Source: Allomuricauda ruestringensis DSM 13258
GTDB taxonomy: Bacteria; Bacteroidota; Bacteroidia; Flavobacteriales; Flavobacteriaceae
Assembly: GCF_000224085.1 (NCBI RefSeq)
Contig: NC_015945.1
Span: forward strand, 748,501 to 812,500
Length of the DNA stretch: 64,000 nt
Direction of reading: 5' to 3'
Part shown: positions 54,131-64,000 of the stretch, one piece after another
Numbering within the stretch: position 1 is the stretch's first letter
Layout: each line of letters begins with the position of its first letter
The notes under the pieces: generated by a model
The model's database searches: none
What the model was told of the DNA's origin: nothing
What the model saw: the letters and a program-made list of their open reading frames with translations, nothing else
Program-made: the position numbers and the translations under genes

Positions 54131-55014
54131 TACTGCCCCAATTTAAAGTTGACGACCACAAACCCGATTTGCTGTGCTGGCGCGTTGGAATCCGGGTTCC
54201 ATCGATGAAGCATAGCCGTTTTACGGGCGGGCTCCAAGAGGCATGGCGCATTATTAGTGGTGCCCTTTACGCCGGGCTGTGCTTGAATCACCTTTCCATT
54301 TCTATCCACCACTATCCTTACCACAACTCGACCTTCCTCATTGCATTCCTGCCGCACTACATCTTTGCCAGCTAACGACCTCCCACTAAGTCCATAACCT
54401 CCAGTTCCACTTCCACTGCCAGGTGCACCATAGTACGAGGTGGCATATGGGTCTCCATCCGGTTGGCCTTTATCTCCAGCCTTATCATCGTCGCCTTCGC
54501 TGCCGGTCGTGGTTCCGTCCGACTTCCCAATTCCGCCAATCAAAGCATCAACGCTTTTTTTCTTGGCTTCTTGCTCTTGTCTCTTGCGCTCTTCGGCTTC
54601 TCTTTTTTCTCGGGCAATACGTTCTGCTTCAGCTTTGGCTTTTTCAGCTTCTTCCTCTGCCTTGCGTTTGGCTTCTTCCTGTTGTCGCAGTTTAATGGTC
54701 TCCTCATCATTGCTCGTCAAAACCTCCTCAACTGGAGCTTCTTCTAAAACTGTTTCTTCTGGTTGAGCGGGCTCCACCTGTTCTTCGGGCTCTGGCTGAT
54801 TTTGAACCTCTCTTGGTTCCGACCTTATTCGCTCCGTAGGCTGTACCTCTCCACTACCGTAATCCATGGTTCCGAAATTGACCGCGATTCCGTTTTCAAT
54901 GGGCGGGTCTAGGTAAGTCAATCCAATATAAAAAAGCAATAGGAGCAGTGCGCTTAACAAAAGTGTTGTAAGCGTAAAGGATTTTTTCTTGTGTCTCGTA
55001 TCTAAAAAGGACAT
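54130..55014 (-). CDS. TonB-family energy transducer
   Basis: 294 residues. A cytoplasmic stretch and a single membrane helix (SALLLLLFYIGLTYL) are followed by a long Pro/Glu-rich then Lys/Glu-rich coiled-coil region (EEAKRKAEEEAEKAKAEAER) crossing the periplasm. The C-terminal TonB-like domain (RQECNEEGRVVVRIVVDRNGKV...FVVVNFKLGQ) ends the protein. It couples the proton motive force from ExbB/D to outer-membrane TonB-dependent receptors. It overlaps exbD upstream (TAATG) and folC downstream. Confidence 0.9.
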   Translation of the reverse strand: MSFLDTRHKKKSFTLTTLLLSALLLLLFYIGLTYLDPPIENGIAVNFGTMDYGSGEVQPTERIRSEPREVQNQPEPEEQVEPAQPEETVLEEAPVEEVLTSNDEETIKLRQQEEAKRKAEEEAEKAKAEAERIAREKREAEERKRQEQEAKKKSVDALIGGIGKSDGTTTGSEGDDDKAGDKGQPDGDPYATSYYGAPGSGSGTGGYGLSGRSLAGKDVVRQECNEEGRVVVRIVVDRNGKVIQAQPGVKGTTNNAPCLLEPARKTAMLHRWNPDSNAPAQQIGFVVVNFKLGQ

Positions 55015-55400
55015 TATTTTGGACGCACTGCCAAGATAACCTTGTAACTGTTCCTGTTAGCAATGTCCATTACGTTGACCGCTTCTTTAATGGCCACGTT
55101 TTCTTCTGCTCTGAGGATGATTGTAGGCTTTTCTTGACCTTCAAGTGCCTTTTTTAATTCAATTTCAATGTATTCTTTGTTGATTTGCTCGTTGTTCACA
55201 AAATATTTCAGATCCTTGTCAATGGTAACCGAAACATTCTGTGTGTTCGTCGATTTACCCTTTGCCTTTGGCAAAAGCAAATCCAACGCATTCGGTGCAT
55301 TGGACGTCAACATGAAAAACACCAACAACAAGAACACAATGTCCGTCATTGATGACATGCTGAATTCCGGGCTTATTTTGTTTCTTCCCTTCAGTTTCAT
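55014..55400 (-). CDS. exbD: Biopolymer transport protein ExbD
   Basis: 128 residues, one N-terminal membrane helix (MSSMTDIVFLLLVFFMLTSNA) with the conserved Asp, and a periplasmic domain (VSVTIDKDLKYFVNNEQIN). ExbD works with ExbB as the proton channel that drives TonB. Starts 10 bp after the exbB stop and its stop overlaps the tonB start. Confidence 0.94.
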   Translation of the reverse strand: MKLKGRNKISPEFSMSSMTDIVFLLLVFFMLTSNAPNALDLLLPKAKGKSTNTQNVSVTIDKDLKYFVNNEQINKEYIEIELKKALEGQEKPTIILRAEENVAIKEAVNVMDIANRNSYKVILAVRPK

Positions 55401-55410
55401 AGCTAAAGGT

Positions 55411-56103
55411 TTATATAGGTTCGTTCAAAAGATCTAAAAACTCTACCGCATTGGCTTCCATTTGATGCACTACCTTATCTGTCCTGTTCACCAAGTGGTT
55501 ATAACCAATGTAAGCGATAATACCTACCACCAAACCGGCAACTGTTGTAGTCATTGCCGTATAGATACCGGATGCCAATGAGCCCATTTCGGCTTGTCCT
55601 CCGCTACTTGCCATTTCGTGGAATGCCAAAATCATACCAATTACGGTTCCCAAGAAACCGATCATTGGTGCAGCACCAGCAACAGTGGCCAAAACACTTA
55701 CATTTTTCTCGAGCTTGTACACCTCAAGCGTACCTGCGTTTTCAATGGAAGTGTTGATATCGTCCAAAGGCTTACCAATTCTAGCCACCCCTTTTTCGAT
55801 AAGTCGCGCCACGGGAGAATCTGTCTGGGCACACAACAATTTTGCTGCCTCCAATTTGCCATTGCTAATATGATCACGAATCTGGTTCATGAAGTTCTTA
55901 TCTATCTTGGACGCCGCCTTGATGGCAAAAATGCGCTCAAAATAAATGTACATGGCTACAAAAAGAAGCACAAAGAGTACCACAATGATTATAACACTCC
56001 CTGCCCCTCCATTTACAATAAGATCGATTACGGATAAGGTCTTTTCCTCGGAAATAGAGGCTGTTGCCTCAGCGCCTTCCGTTACTTCTTGAAAAATATT
56101 CAT
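55411..56103 (-). CDS. exbB: MotA/TolQ/ExbB proton channel family protein
   Basis: 230 residues with three membrane helices (about 33-53, 140-165, 185-208) and the family motif APMIGFLGTVIGMILAFHEMA followed by IYTAMTTTVAGLVVGI. Forms the channel with ExbD. First gene of the exbB-exbD-tonB-folC cluster; 58 bp separate it from nhaD upstream. Confidence 0.94.
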   Translation of the reverse strand: MNIFQEVTEGAEATASISEEKTLSVIDLIVNGGAGSVIIIVVLFVLLFVAMYIYFERIFAIKAASKIDKNFMNQIRDHISNGKLEAAKLLCAQTDSPVARLIEKGVARIGKPLDDINTSIENAGTLEVYKLEKNVSVLATVAGAAPMIGFLGTVIGMILAFHEMASSGGQAEMGSLASGIYTAMTTTVAGLVVGIIAYIGYNHLVNRTDKVVHQMEANAVEFLDLLNEPI

Positions 56104-56161
56104 ATAAAATCCCCAATTTTAAGTTGCAATTATAACGGAGATTTTTGAACTAAAGTATTTT

Positions 56162-57550
56162 TTAGAACAAATATCGCATCACCATAAAGCAAATTGCTCC
56201 GGCAATGAACCCTAAAAAGGCCAACCATGATATCTTTTTAAGATACCAGAAGAAGTCGATTTTCTCCATTCCCATGGCTACCACACCTGCTGCAGAACCA
56301 ATAATAAGCATACTACCACCCGTTCCTGCCGAATAGGCGATAAAATGCCACAATTGGTCATCCATTGGCTCGGAGAACATTCCCAAACTGGCGGCTACCA
56401 AAGGTACATTATCTATAATTGCAGAACCAATACCCAATAGTACAACAACCAGGTCGGAAACTTGGGTGCCAGCCATTTCTGTTCCTATCAATGGCATTCC
56501 TTGCTTCAATCCTTCGGCAAAGTTGAACAGCAAGCCGAGAGATTCCAAAGCGGCCACAGCCATTAAAATACCCAAGAAGAACAAAATACTGGGTAATTCT
56601 ATCTTGGTGAGGGCACTATGCACCGGACTGTGGTGTGAATGCTCATCACTTTCTTGGTTTATGGACGATATAGCGATTTTCTTGTTACTGTAAATTTCAG
56701 CAAAAGTAGCCACTACTGCTAAGGACAACATCATTCCTACATAAGGCGGCAAATGGGTTACTGTTTTAAAAATTGGCACAAAAACAATGGCCGCCAAGCC
56801 CAAATAAAGCATTCTGGGCCCATATTTTGAGTTTGTTCCACCATCTTCTTCATCTACATCAATTTCTCCTTTGAAAGCCGGGAGATAGGATGCAATAAAA
56901 GAAGGCACAAGCATACAAACCAAAGATGGTATCAACAAGTGCTCTATAAGCATCGCCGTGGAAACCTTATCGCCGATCCACAACATAGTGGTGGTAACAT
57001 CTCCAATCGGCGACCACGCACCTCCAGCGTTTGCTGCAACAATAATCAAACCTGCATACCAAAGTCTAACATCCCTGTCCTTCACAATTTTTTGAAGGAT
57101 GGAAATAAGTACAATCGTAGCGGTAAGGTTATCAATGATTGCGGATAATATAAAGGCCAAAAATGAGAAAATCCAAAGAATCTTCTTTTTGCTTCTTGTT
57201 TTTACAAATGACTTTATGGTGGCAAATCCATCAAAATAGTCGATAATCTCAACGATGGTCATCGCCCCAAGAAGAAAAACCAAAATCTCTGCGGTTTTAC
57301 CTAAATGGTGCAAAAGGGTCTCTTCCATGAGCTCCATCTTTTCCTCGTGTCCAAAAGCTCCAAAGTTTTCCAACAATGCATGGTTGCCGGAATCGAACCA
57401 TGTGGTAAAGCCGTCTATTCCAAATGCCATCAAGGCCCACAAAATGGCCATCATGGCCAACGCAGGAATAAGTTTATCTATTTTTAAATTATGTTCTAGG
57501 GTAATTGCCAAATATCCAATTACAAAAATGACAACTAAAAGGGTCTCCAT
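56162..57550 (-). CDS. nhaD: Sodium:proton antiporter NhaD
   Basis: A 462-residue ion transporter-superfamily protein with about 12 membrane segments. Motifs such as FLLGAMTIVEIIDYFDGF and IDNLTATIVLISIL, then NAGGAWSPIGDVTTTMLW and AIIDNVPLVAA, are typical NhaD. It exports Na+ for H+, a sensible trait for a marine organism. Leftward, just upstream of exbB. Confidence 0.92.
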   Translation of the reverse strand: METLLVVIFVIGYLAITLEHNLKIDKLIPALAMMAILWALMAFGIDGFTTWFDSGNHALLENFGAFGHEEKMELMEETLLHHLGKTAEILVFLLGAMTIVEIIDYFDGFATIKSFVKTRSKKKILWIFSFLAFILSAIIDNLTATIVLISILQKIVKDRDVRLWYAGLIIVAANAGGAWSPIGDVTTTMLWIGDKVSTAMLIEHLLIPSLVCMLVPSFIASYLPAFKGEIDVDEEDGGTNSKYGPRMLYLGLAAIVFVPIFKTVTHLPPYVGMMLSLAVVATFAEIYSNKKIAISSINQESDEHSHHSPVHSALTKIELPSILFFLGILMAVAALESLGLLFNFAEGLKQGMPLIGTEMAGTQVSDLVVVLLGIGSAIIDNVPLVAASLGMFSEPMDDQLWHFIAYSAGTGGSMLIIGSAAGVVAMGMEKIDFFWYLKKISWLAFLGFIAGAICFMVMRYLF

Positions 57551-57750
57551 GTTAAGTTTGGTTTAATTAAGGAATAATATTTTATGAGTAGTTATCTGTG
57601 CGGCTAAAGATATTCAAAATGAATATTTCCGCATAATCTTATTGATATAAAAAAATGTGAAAGAGAAATATCGATTTTTTAAAAGACATTTAAAAATTCA
57701 ATCATTCTCATTTATTTACACTTATTTATATAATATTAATATTGTAAAGC

Positions 57751-57758
57751 TATATTTG
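57751..57758 (+). promoter_or_regulatory. Probable -7 box for the acyl-CoA dehydrogenase gene
   Basis: TATATTTG matches TAnnTTTG and lies 29 nt before the ATG. The upstream A/T region has no clear TTG at the right distance. Confidence 0.4.
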
Positions 57759-57787
57759 CAGGTAGTTTTTAAACATTATTCATTTTT

Positions 57788-58930
57788 ATGGATTTCACAC
57801 TTTCCGAAGAACAGTTAATGATACAACAAGCGGCAAAAGATTTTGCCCAAAATGAGCTTTTACCCGGAGTAATTGAGCGTGACGAAAGCCAAAAATTTCC
57901 AAATGACCTTGTTAAAAAAATGGGAGAACTGGGATTTTTAGGAATGATGGTCAACGAAAAATACGGAGGAAGCGGTCTTGACACCCTATCCTATGTATTG
58001 GCCATGGAAGAATTGTCGAAAATTGATGCATCCGCTTCGGTAATGGTGTCAGTAAACAATTCTTTGGTTTGTTGGGGACTTGAAACCTACGGAACTGAGG
58101 AACAAAAAGAAAAGTACCTGATCCCATTGGCCTCGGGAGAAATCATAGGTGCTTTTTGCTTATCCGAACCAGAAGCAGGAAGTGATGCGACTTCGCAAAA
58201 AACAACGGCCATAGACAAAGGCGACCATTACCTGTTAAATGGAACAAAAAATTGGATTACCAACGGGAACCAGGCCGAGGTTTACTTGGTGATTGCACAA
58301 ACAGACAGAGACAAAGGTCATCGTGGCATAAATGTCTTGATTGTTGAAAAAGGCATGGAAGGTTTTGATATAGGCCCCAAAGAAAATAAACTGGGCATTC
58401 GAGGGAGTGATACGCATTCCTTAATGTTCAACGATGTAAAAGTGCCCAAAGAAAACCGTATAGGAGAAGATGGCTTTGGGTTTAAGTTTGCCATGAAGAC
58501 CTTGGCGGGCGGAAGAATTGGAATTGCCGCGCAAGCTCTAGGTATTGCCGCTGGAGCTTACGAACTGGCACTACAGTATTCCAAGCAGCGAAAAGCCTTT
58601 GGCACAGAAATTTCGAATCACCAAGCCATTGCCTTTAAATTGGCCGATATGCACACCAAAATACAAGCAGCACGCCATTTGGTCTATCAGGCAGCTTGCG
58701 ACAAAGATGCTGGCAACGATTACACGCTTTCTGGCGCCATGGCCAAACTATATGCATCCGAAGTTGCAATGGAAACTACTGTTGAGGCCGTGCAGATTCA
58801 TGGTGGAAATGGATACGTAAAAGATTATCACGTAGAACGCTTAATGCGAGATGCCAAAATCACCCAGATTTATGAAGGCACCTCCGAAATTCAGAAAATC
58901 GTTATCTCAAGAAGCATCCTTAGCGATTAA
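57788..58930 (+). CDS. Acyl-CoA dehydrogenase
   Basis: A 380-residue flavoprotein catalysing the first step of fatty acid beta-oxidation. The N-terminal helical domain (FTLSEEQLMIQQAAKDFAQNEL) is followed by the beta domain with AFCLSEPEAGSDA and the FAD-contacting NGTKNWITNG, then the C-terminal helices with AQALGIAAGAYELAL, QIHGGNGYVKDY and IYEGTSEIQKIVISR (catalytic Glu). This is the short/butyryl-type length. The only gene on this strand between nhaD and gltB. Confidence 0.93.
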   Translation: MDFTLSEEQLMIQQAAKDFAQNELLPGVIERDESQKFPNDLVKKMGELGFLGMMVNEKYGGSGLDTLSYVLAMEELSKIDASASVMVSVNNSLVCWGLETYGTEEQKEKYLIPLASGEIIGAFCLSEPEAGSDATSQKTTAIDKGDHYLLNGTKNWITNGNQAEVYLVIAQTDRDKGHRGINVLIVEKGMEGFDIGPKENKLGIRGSDTHSLMFNDVKVPKENRIGEDGFGFKFAMKTLAGGRIGIAAQALGIAAGAYELALQYSKQRKAFGTEISNHQAIAFKLADMHTKIQAARHLVYQAACDKDAGNDYTLSGAMAKLYASEVAMETTVEAVQIHGGNGYVKDYHVERLMRDAKITQIYEGTSEIQKIVISRSILSD

Positions 58931-59234
58931 ATAATCATCACCCCTCCCAAAAAGAGGGGGTTCCCTCCCTAAAAAGCTTTTTATCTTCCACGCCCCCTGC
59001 TTTTAAGAAATAAACCACCCTTAAACATACCCCAATTACACTGAACACTCTTCCCAACTAAGGGGAAGGCACATCTTCTTCACTCAATTTGAGATAATGA
59101 TAATTTAATATTCACTATATTCTTAAAATGAATTTTTTTTAACCTCTTAAACATTACGTTAATTATTTATCTGATAATCAACAAAAACCTTACAATTTAT
59201 TTATGTATTTTGATATTTTTGAAGAAATACGTTA
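58931..59234. other. Intergenic, hairpin-forming sequence
   Basis: About 300 bp. CCCCTCCC...GAGGGG near 58941-58961 and CTTCCC...GGGGAAG near 59050 can form small hairpins but lack T tracts. I see no gene. The right end holds the gltB promoter. Confidence 0.5.
59214..59221 (+). promoter_or_regulatory. Probable -7 box for gltB
   Basis: TATTTTTG fits TAnnTTTG and is only 13 nt before the ATG, which would give a very short leader. Confidence 0.4.
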
Positions 59235-62200
59235 ATGATGAGATTGGAGAAACAAGGTTTATACTTACCGGAATTTGAGCATGATAACTGCGGTGCAGGT
59301 TTCATCTGTAGCCTCAAAGGAATAAAGTCTAACGACATAATACACAAAGCCCTCGAAATCCTAGATAAATTAGAGCATAGAGGTGCTGTAAGTGCCGATG
59401 GAAAAACTGGAGATGGTGCAGGAATATTAATAGATATACCCCATGATTTTTTCGTGGATACCTGCACTTTTGATCTGCCAGAAGCAGGAGAATATGCCGT
59501 AGGAAATGTATTTCTGCCTCAAAAGCAAAACCAGCGTGATTTTTGCATAAAGGTTCTTGAAGAAAACATAGCAAAGCAAGGGCTCCAATTATTAGGTTGG
59601 AGAGATGTACCCGTTAACCGTTCCGTTCCAGGACGAATAGCTGCCGAAACTGAACCTTATGTAATGCAGGTTTTTGTAGCCAAAGGGAAAGACTTGGACG
59701 ATTTCCAGTTCAATCTTAAACTTTTTATTGCCCGTAAAATTACAGAGCACACTGTAATAGAAAGCAAACTATCGGAAAGGGATTTTTTCTACCTGCCCAG
59801 CCTATCCACTAAAATCATCATATTCAAAGGGCTTTTGGTACCAAAGGATATAAGCAGGTATTACGAAGACCTTTTAGATCCTCGCGTTGTTACACGCTTG
59901 GCATTGGTGCACCAAAGATTCTCCACAAATACATTCCCAATGTGGGATTTGGCTCAACCCTTTAGGTACATGTGCCATAATGGAGAAATCAACACTTTAC
60001 GAGGAAATGTTTCCCGCATGCGCTCACGCGAAGAATTGATGGAAAGTGACTGGTTTGGTGAAGACATTAAAAAGATACTTCCCATTGTATTGCCAGCCAA
60101 GTCCGACTCCGCAAGTATGGATATGGTGGTCGAACTACTTTTAATGACAGGTCGCTCCTTGCCCGAAGTGATGATGATGTTGGTTCCCGAAGCATGGGAA
60201 AAAAACCCCGATATGTCCGAGGCCAAAAGAGCGTTCTATGAATACAACTCCTGCCTCATGGAACCATGGGATGGACCGGCATCCATACCCTTTACGGATG
60301 GAAATTATATTGGTGCCGTACTCGACAGGAACGGACTACGTCCATCAAGATATTCCGTTACCAAACAAGGATATGTAATCATGTCCTCGGAAACCGGTGT
60401 AGTTGAATTGGAACCAGAAGACATTGAATTTCACGGAAGACTGGAGCCCGGAAAAATGTTCTTGGTAAACATGGAGGAAGGAAGAATTATAAATGATGAG
60501 GAAATCAAGGAGCATATCGCCAAAAAACATCCATACAAAAAATGGTTGAAGGACAACTTGGTGCATTTAAAAGAGATACCATATAATGATTGTCCTGTTT
60601 TCTTCGGCGAATTCCCTTTGCAAACCCGAAGAACAGCTTTTGGATACACCCAAGAAGACATCAATACCATTATAATGCCCATGGCCCAAAATGGTAAAGA
60701 ACCCATTGGTTCCATGGGGTCCGACACACCAATTGCCGTGCTGTCCGAGCGCCCGCAATTGATCTACAACTACTTTAAACAACTTTTCGCCCAGGTAACC
60801 AACCCACCACTGGATGGTATTCGAGAAGAATTAATCACAGATATTAGTCTCACACTTGGAAGTGATCACAATATTTTTGATTTTTCAGAATTGCACTGCC
60901 GTAAGCTAAAAATCCAAAACCCTGTTATTTCCAAAGAGGATTTGGATAAAATCAAAAATTATGATGCCAGTCCGGACTACAAGGTGGTATCCATTTCCAT
61001 GCTCTACGAAATCCAAAAAGGGCACAATGGATTGGAAGAAGCCTTGGATTCCATCTTACAACAAGCATCCGATGCCATTGATGAGGATGCAAACATCATC
61101 ATCCTATCGGATAGAATGGTGAGTGCCGAAATGGCCCCTATACCAGCACTTTTGGCATGTTCCTATATAAACAGCGGACTAAGAAAATTAGGAAAACGCT
61201 CCAAATTAAGCATCATCATCGAATCTGCCGAACCACGTGAAGTACATCATTTTGCCTTGTTGTTCGGTTTCGGCGCAAGTGCCATCAACCCTTATTTGGT
61301 AAACGAAATTATTGGTGAACAAATCGAAGAGAACAACATTACCGATTATACTTTCGAAGAAGCGGTCAAAAATTACAACAAGGCCATCGGTAAGGGTATA
61401 CTCAAGGTAATGAACAAAATCGGGATATCTACCCTTAACTCCTACCGAGGTTCACAACTTTTCGAGTGTATCGGAATAAATACCACGGTTGTGGACAAAT
61501 ATTTCCCAAACACCCCGACCCGTATTCAGGGAATTGGGCTATATGAAATAGAGAAAGAAGTAACCAAACGCCACAAAAAGGCGTTCCTATCACAGGAAAT
61601 AGCAGCCAATCTCGATATTGAGGTTGGTGGAGAGTATCGATGGAGAAGAAATGGCGAGAAGCACATGTTCAATCCATTAAGTGTCGCCATGCTTCAAAAA
61701 TCGGTACGCAATAACGAGCCGGATACCTATAAAGAGTATTCCAAATTGGTCAATGAGCAATCCAAACACCTAATGACCATCCGTGGACTGTTCGAATTTT
61801 CGAACTACGACCCTATTCCCATTGAAGAAGTTGAACCTTGGACAGAAATTGTAAAAAGGTTTAAAACTGGGGCCATGTCCTACGGAAGTATCAGCAAGGA
61901 AGCCCACGAAAATCTTGCGATTGCCATGAACCGAATTGGAGGCAAGAGTAATTCAGGTGAAGGAGGAGAGGATTCGGCTCGTTTCTATAAAAGTCAAACC
62001 GGTGACTGGAAAAACAGTGCCATAAAGCAGGTGGCCTCAGGTAGATTTGGGGTAACCTCCAACTATCTTACCAGTGCACAAGAAATACAGATTAAAATGG
62101 CTCAGGGGGCAAAACCAGGTGAAGGTGGTCAGTTGCCAGGCCCAAAAGTAAACCCCGCCATTGCAAAAACAAGGAATTCAACTCCCTATGTTGGGTTGAT

Positions 62201-63743
62201 TTCTCCACCTCCCCACCACGATATTTACTCCATTGAGGATTTATCGCAGTTGATCTACGACTTAAAATCTGCCAACAGAGAAGCAAGGATCAATGTGAAA
62301 TTAGTTTCAGAAGTTGGTGTGGGAACGGTAGCCGCTGGTGTTGCCAAAGCCAAGGCCGATGTCATTTTAATCTCAGGATTTGATGGAGGAACTGGGGCAT
62401 CACCTTTAACTTCCTTAAAACACGCTGGCCTGCCTTGGGAACTTGGAATAGCCGAGGCCCAACAAACTTTGGTACTGAACGACCTACGAAACAGGGTAAC
62501 CTTGGAATGTGACGGGCAGTTAAAAACAGGTAGGGATGTTGCAATCGCATGCCTTTTGGGAGCAGAAGAATTTGGATTTGCCACAGCTCCGCTTGTAGCA
62601 TCCGGTTGTGTAATGATGCGTGTTTGCCATTTGAACACATGCCCCGTAGGCATTGCCACGCAGAACCCTGAACTTCGTAAAAAGTTTGAAGGAAAACCCG
62701 AGCACGTAGTCAACTACATGTATTTTGTAGCCCAAGAGCTTCGTGAGATTATGGCCAAACTTGGTTTTAGAACATTGAATGAAATGGTTGGTCAGGTTCA
62801 GAAATTGGACAGAAAAAAGGCCATTGAACATTACAAAGCAGCAGGTATCGATTTGACACCAATTCTTTATCAAGTTGATGTACCTGAAGGAACCAAGTTT
62901 CATAATACGGAAAAACAATATCACGAAATAGATAAGTCCATCGAGTTTGAAATCATAGGCAAAGCCCACCCTGCCCTATTCAGAAAAGAGAAGACCACTT
63001 TGGATTTCCCTATCTACAATACGGATAGAGCTGTGGGTGCCATCATTAGTAACGAGATTTCAAAAATTTATGGTGCCGACGGCTTACCTGAAAACACCTT
63101 GAGATTGAACTTTACAGGTTCCGCTGGGCAAAGTTTTGGTGCTTTCGCCACTAAAGGGCTTACCATGGTGGTCAACGGAAACACCAACGATTATCTTGGA
63201 AAAGGTTTGTCAGGAGCTAAATTGGTCATCAAAGTGCCGTTTAAGTCAACCATAAAACCAGAGGATAACATTATCACAGGAAATGTTACCTTATATGGGG
63301 CCACTTCGGGTGAAGCCTACATCAACGGTAAAGCAGGAGAGCGGTTCTGCGTAAGAAACTCAGGAGCCAAAGCAGTGGTTGAAGGAATTGGCGATCACGG
63401 ATGTGAATATATGACAGGTGGCGTTGCCGTTATCCTTGGCTCCGTTGGAAGAAATTTCGGTGCTGGTATGAGCGGTGGTATCGCCTTTGTTTACGACAAG
63501 GACAATACATTCAGACAGAAATGTAACGGAGACCACTTAAATCTTCATCCTGTTGATGAGGACAAAGACATCAAAGAATTGAAAGATTTGATAGAGAACC
63601 ATTACAATGCTACGTTAAGTCCTTTGGCGCAAAGTATTCTTGAAAATTGGGAAAAATATCTTCCTAAGTTCATTAAAGTATTCCCAGAAGAATACCGTCA
63701 AGCACTTATTAGATTAGAAGAAGAAAAAATGCAAACCTTATAA
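59235..63743 (+). CDS. gltB: Glutamate synthase (NADPH), large subunit
   Basis: A 1502-residue enzyme making glutamate from glutamine and 2-oxoglutarate. The precursor starts [23 protein letters not shown]; Cys20 becomes the N-terminal nucleophile of the glutaminase domain once the short propeptide is removed. A central domain is followed by the FMN-binding synthase domain ([22 protein letters not shown]). The 3Fe-4S Cys residues are in [13 protein letters not shown], and the C-terminal beta-helix domain holds repeated GATSGEAY and GGVAVILG units. gltD begins 8 bp downstream. Confidence 0.96.
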   Translation: MMRLEKQGLYLPEFEHDNCGAGFICSLKGIKSNDIIHKALEILDKLEHRGAVSADGKTGDGAGILIDIPHDFFVDTCTFDLPEAGEYAVGNVFLPQKQNQRDFCIKVLEENIAKQGLQLLGWRDVPVNRSVPGRIAAETEPYVMQVFVAKGKDLDDFQFNLKLFIARKITEHTVIESKLSERDFFYLPSLSTKIIIFKGLLVPKDISRYYEDLLDPRVVTRLALVHQRFSTNTFPMWDLAQPFRYMCHNGEINTLRGNVSRMRSREELMESDWFGEDIKKILPIVLPAKSDSASMDMVVELLLMTGRSLPEVMMMLVPEAWEKNPDMSEAKRAFYEYNSCLMEPWDGPASIPFTDGNYIGAVLDRNGLRPSRYSVTKQGYVIMSSETGVVELEPEDIEFHGRLEPGKMFLVNMEEGRIINDEEIKEHIAKKHPYKKWLKDNLVHLKEIPYNDCPVFFGEFPLQTRRTAFGYTQEDINTIIMPMAQNGKEPIGSMGSDTPIAVLSERPQLIYNYFKQLFAQVTNPPLDGIREELITDISLTLGSDHNIFDFSELHCRKLKIQNPVISKEDLDKIKNYDASPDYKVVSISMLYEIQKGHNGLEEALDSILQQASDAIDEDANIIILSDRMVSAEMAPIPALLACSYINSGLRKLGKRSKLSIIIESAEPREVHHFALLFGFGASAINPYLVNEIIGEQIEENNITDYTFEEAVKNYNKAIGKGILKVMNKIGISTLNSYRGSQLFECIGINTTVVDKYFPNTPTRIQGIGLYEIEKEVTKRHKKAFLSQEIAANLDIEVGGEYRWRRNGEKHMFNPLSVAMLQKSVRNNEPDTYKEYSKLVNEQSKHLMTIRGLFEFSNYDPIPIEEVEPWTEIVKRFKTGAMSYGSISKEAHENLAIAMNRIGGKSNSGEGGEDSARFYKSQTGDWKNSAIKQVASGRFGVTSNYLTSAQEIQIKMAQGAKPGEGGQLPGPKVNPAIAKTRNSTPYVGLISPPPHHDIYSIEDLSQLIYDLKSANREARINVKLVSEVGVGTVAAGVAKAKADVILISGFDGGTGASPLTSLKHAGLPWELGIAEAQQTLVLNDLRNRVTLECDGQLKTGRDVAIACLLGAEEFGFATAPLVASGCVMMRVCHLNTCPVGIATQNPELRKKFEGKPEHVVNYMYFVAQELREIMAKLGFRTLNEMVGQVQKLDRKKAIEHYKAAGIDLTPILYQVDVPEGTKFHNTEKQYHEIDKSIEFEIIGKAHPALFRKEKTTLDFPIYNTDRAVGAIISNEISKIYGADGLPENTLRLNFTGSAGQSFGAFATKGLTMVVNGNTNDYLGKGLSGAKLVIKVPFKSTIKPEDNIITGNVTLYGATSGEAYINGKAGERFCVRNSGAKAVVEGIGDHGCEYMTGGVAVILGSVGRNFGAGMSGGIAFVYDKDNTFRQKCNGDHLNLHPVDEDKDIKELKDLIENHYNATLSPLAQSILENWEKYLPKFIKVFPEEYRQALIRLEEEKMQTL

Positions 63744-63751
63744 TTTGAGAC

Positions 63752-64000
63752 ATGGGAAAGATTACAGGATTTTTGGAATATGACAGAAAGGACGAAGCAT
63801 ACGCTCCTGTCAAAGAACGTATCAAAAACTATAAGGAGTTTACAAAACCTTTAAAGGAAAGTGAATTAAAGAACCAAGGAGCCCGTTGTATGGATTGTGG
63901 AATTCCATTTTGCCATAGCGGATGTCCGTTGGGCAATTTAATTCCCGATTTTAACGATGCCGTTTACAAAGGAAAGTGGGAAAAGGCTGCCGAGATACTT
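63752..64000 (+). CDS. gltD: Glutamate synthase, small subunit (5' part only)
   Basis: The first 83 codons before the window ends. The N-terminal domain has [23 protein letters not shown], the Cys-rich Fe-S binding region of the GltD/dihydropyrimidine-dehydrogenase-like flavoprotein. It supplies electrons from NAD(P)H to GltB. The 8-bp gap to gltB indicates an operon. Confidence 0.93.
   Translation, partial: MGKITGFLEYDRKDEAYAPVKERIKNYKEFTKPLKESELKNQGARCMDCGIPFCHSGCPLGNLIPDFNDAVYKGKWEKAAEIL

Noticed and set aside
62255..62713. A 152-residue frame antisense to gltB
   Set aside because: It lies entirely inside gltB, has no recognisable motif, and mirrors its codon pattern.

Overview
The window looks like a chromosome segment of a marine Flavobacteriaceae bacterium (Bacteroidota), close to the Muricauda/Flagellimonas/Allomuricauda type. 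The evidence is gldJ and porV (gliding motility and type IX secretion), a cargo protein with a type B T9SS C-terminal domain, a PafA-type phosphatase, a fused hypoxanthine phosphoribosyltransferase-adenylate kinase, TAnnTTTG promoter boxes, no obvious Shine-Dalgarno sites, and moderate-to-low GC. The genus is inference.

Layout. 1-5625: an SDR tail, a DoxX-like protein, then leftward a LytS/LytTR-type two-component pair, a DUF4136 lipoprotein, obg and the hpt-adk fusion. 5734-9826: divergent purK-purE, a membrane protein with an EF-hand loop, and an M3 peptidase. 9976-14067: a PAS histidine kinase with a stand-alone receiver, an ECF sigma factor with a tiny ZAS-like putative anti-sigma factor, and a degenerate UbiA-like protein. 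14193-18272: gcvP and a FabH-like synthase. 18273-23372: a repeat-rich, duplication-prone stretch with a methyltransferase, a GT2 glycosyltransferase, two tandem copies of an uncharacterised gene and a TPR protein. 23385-32080: PafA-type phosphatase, mlaEF, DUF389, a manC-type enzyme, SprT, SDR and an M28 peptidase. 32192-40007: PDH E2 and E1-alpha, cdd, porV, then gldJ and murF. PorU, usually between porV and gldJ in relatives, is absent. 40028-41933: an XRE regulator, a 53-aa coiled-coil ORF, tRNA-Val(GAC), queD and a metallo-hydrolase.

41973-52796 is a decayed integrative island of about 10.8 kb. It lies at the 3' end of tRNA-Val(UAC) and is bounded by a 24-bp direct repeat of the tRNA 3' end. 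It carries a TPR/HTH regulator, a small secreted protein, a truncated AraC regulator beside an IS1182-like transposase remnant, a DUF4932-like lipoprotein, a 1080-aa T9SS type B protein, two small proteins of DUF1963-like and DUF695-like type, a complete IS3-family element and the stump of the tyrosine integrase. The IS3 element cuts the integrase on one side and the DUF695-like gene on the other, which suggests an IS-mediated deletion that immobilised the island.

52774-64000 returns to core genome: tRNA-Val(UAC), an exbB-exbD-tonB-folC cluster with overlapping junctions, NhaD, an acyl-CoA dehydrogenase, gltB and the start of gltD. Themes are purine synthesis and salvage, central carbon and nitrogen metabolism, envelope maintenance (Mla, Ton) and T9SS/gliding. 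The accessory novelty is concentrated in the island and the 18.3-23.4 kb stretch.
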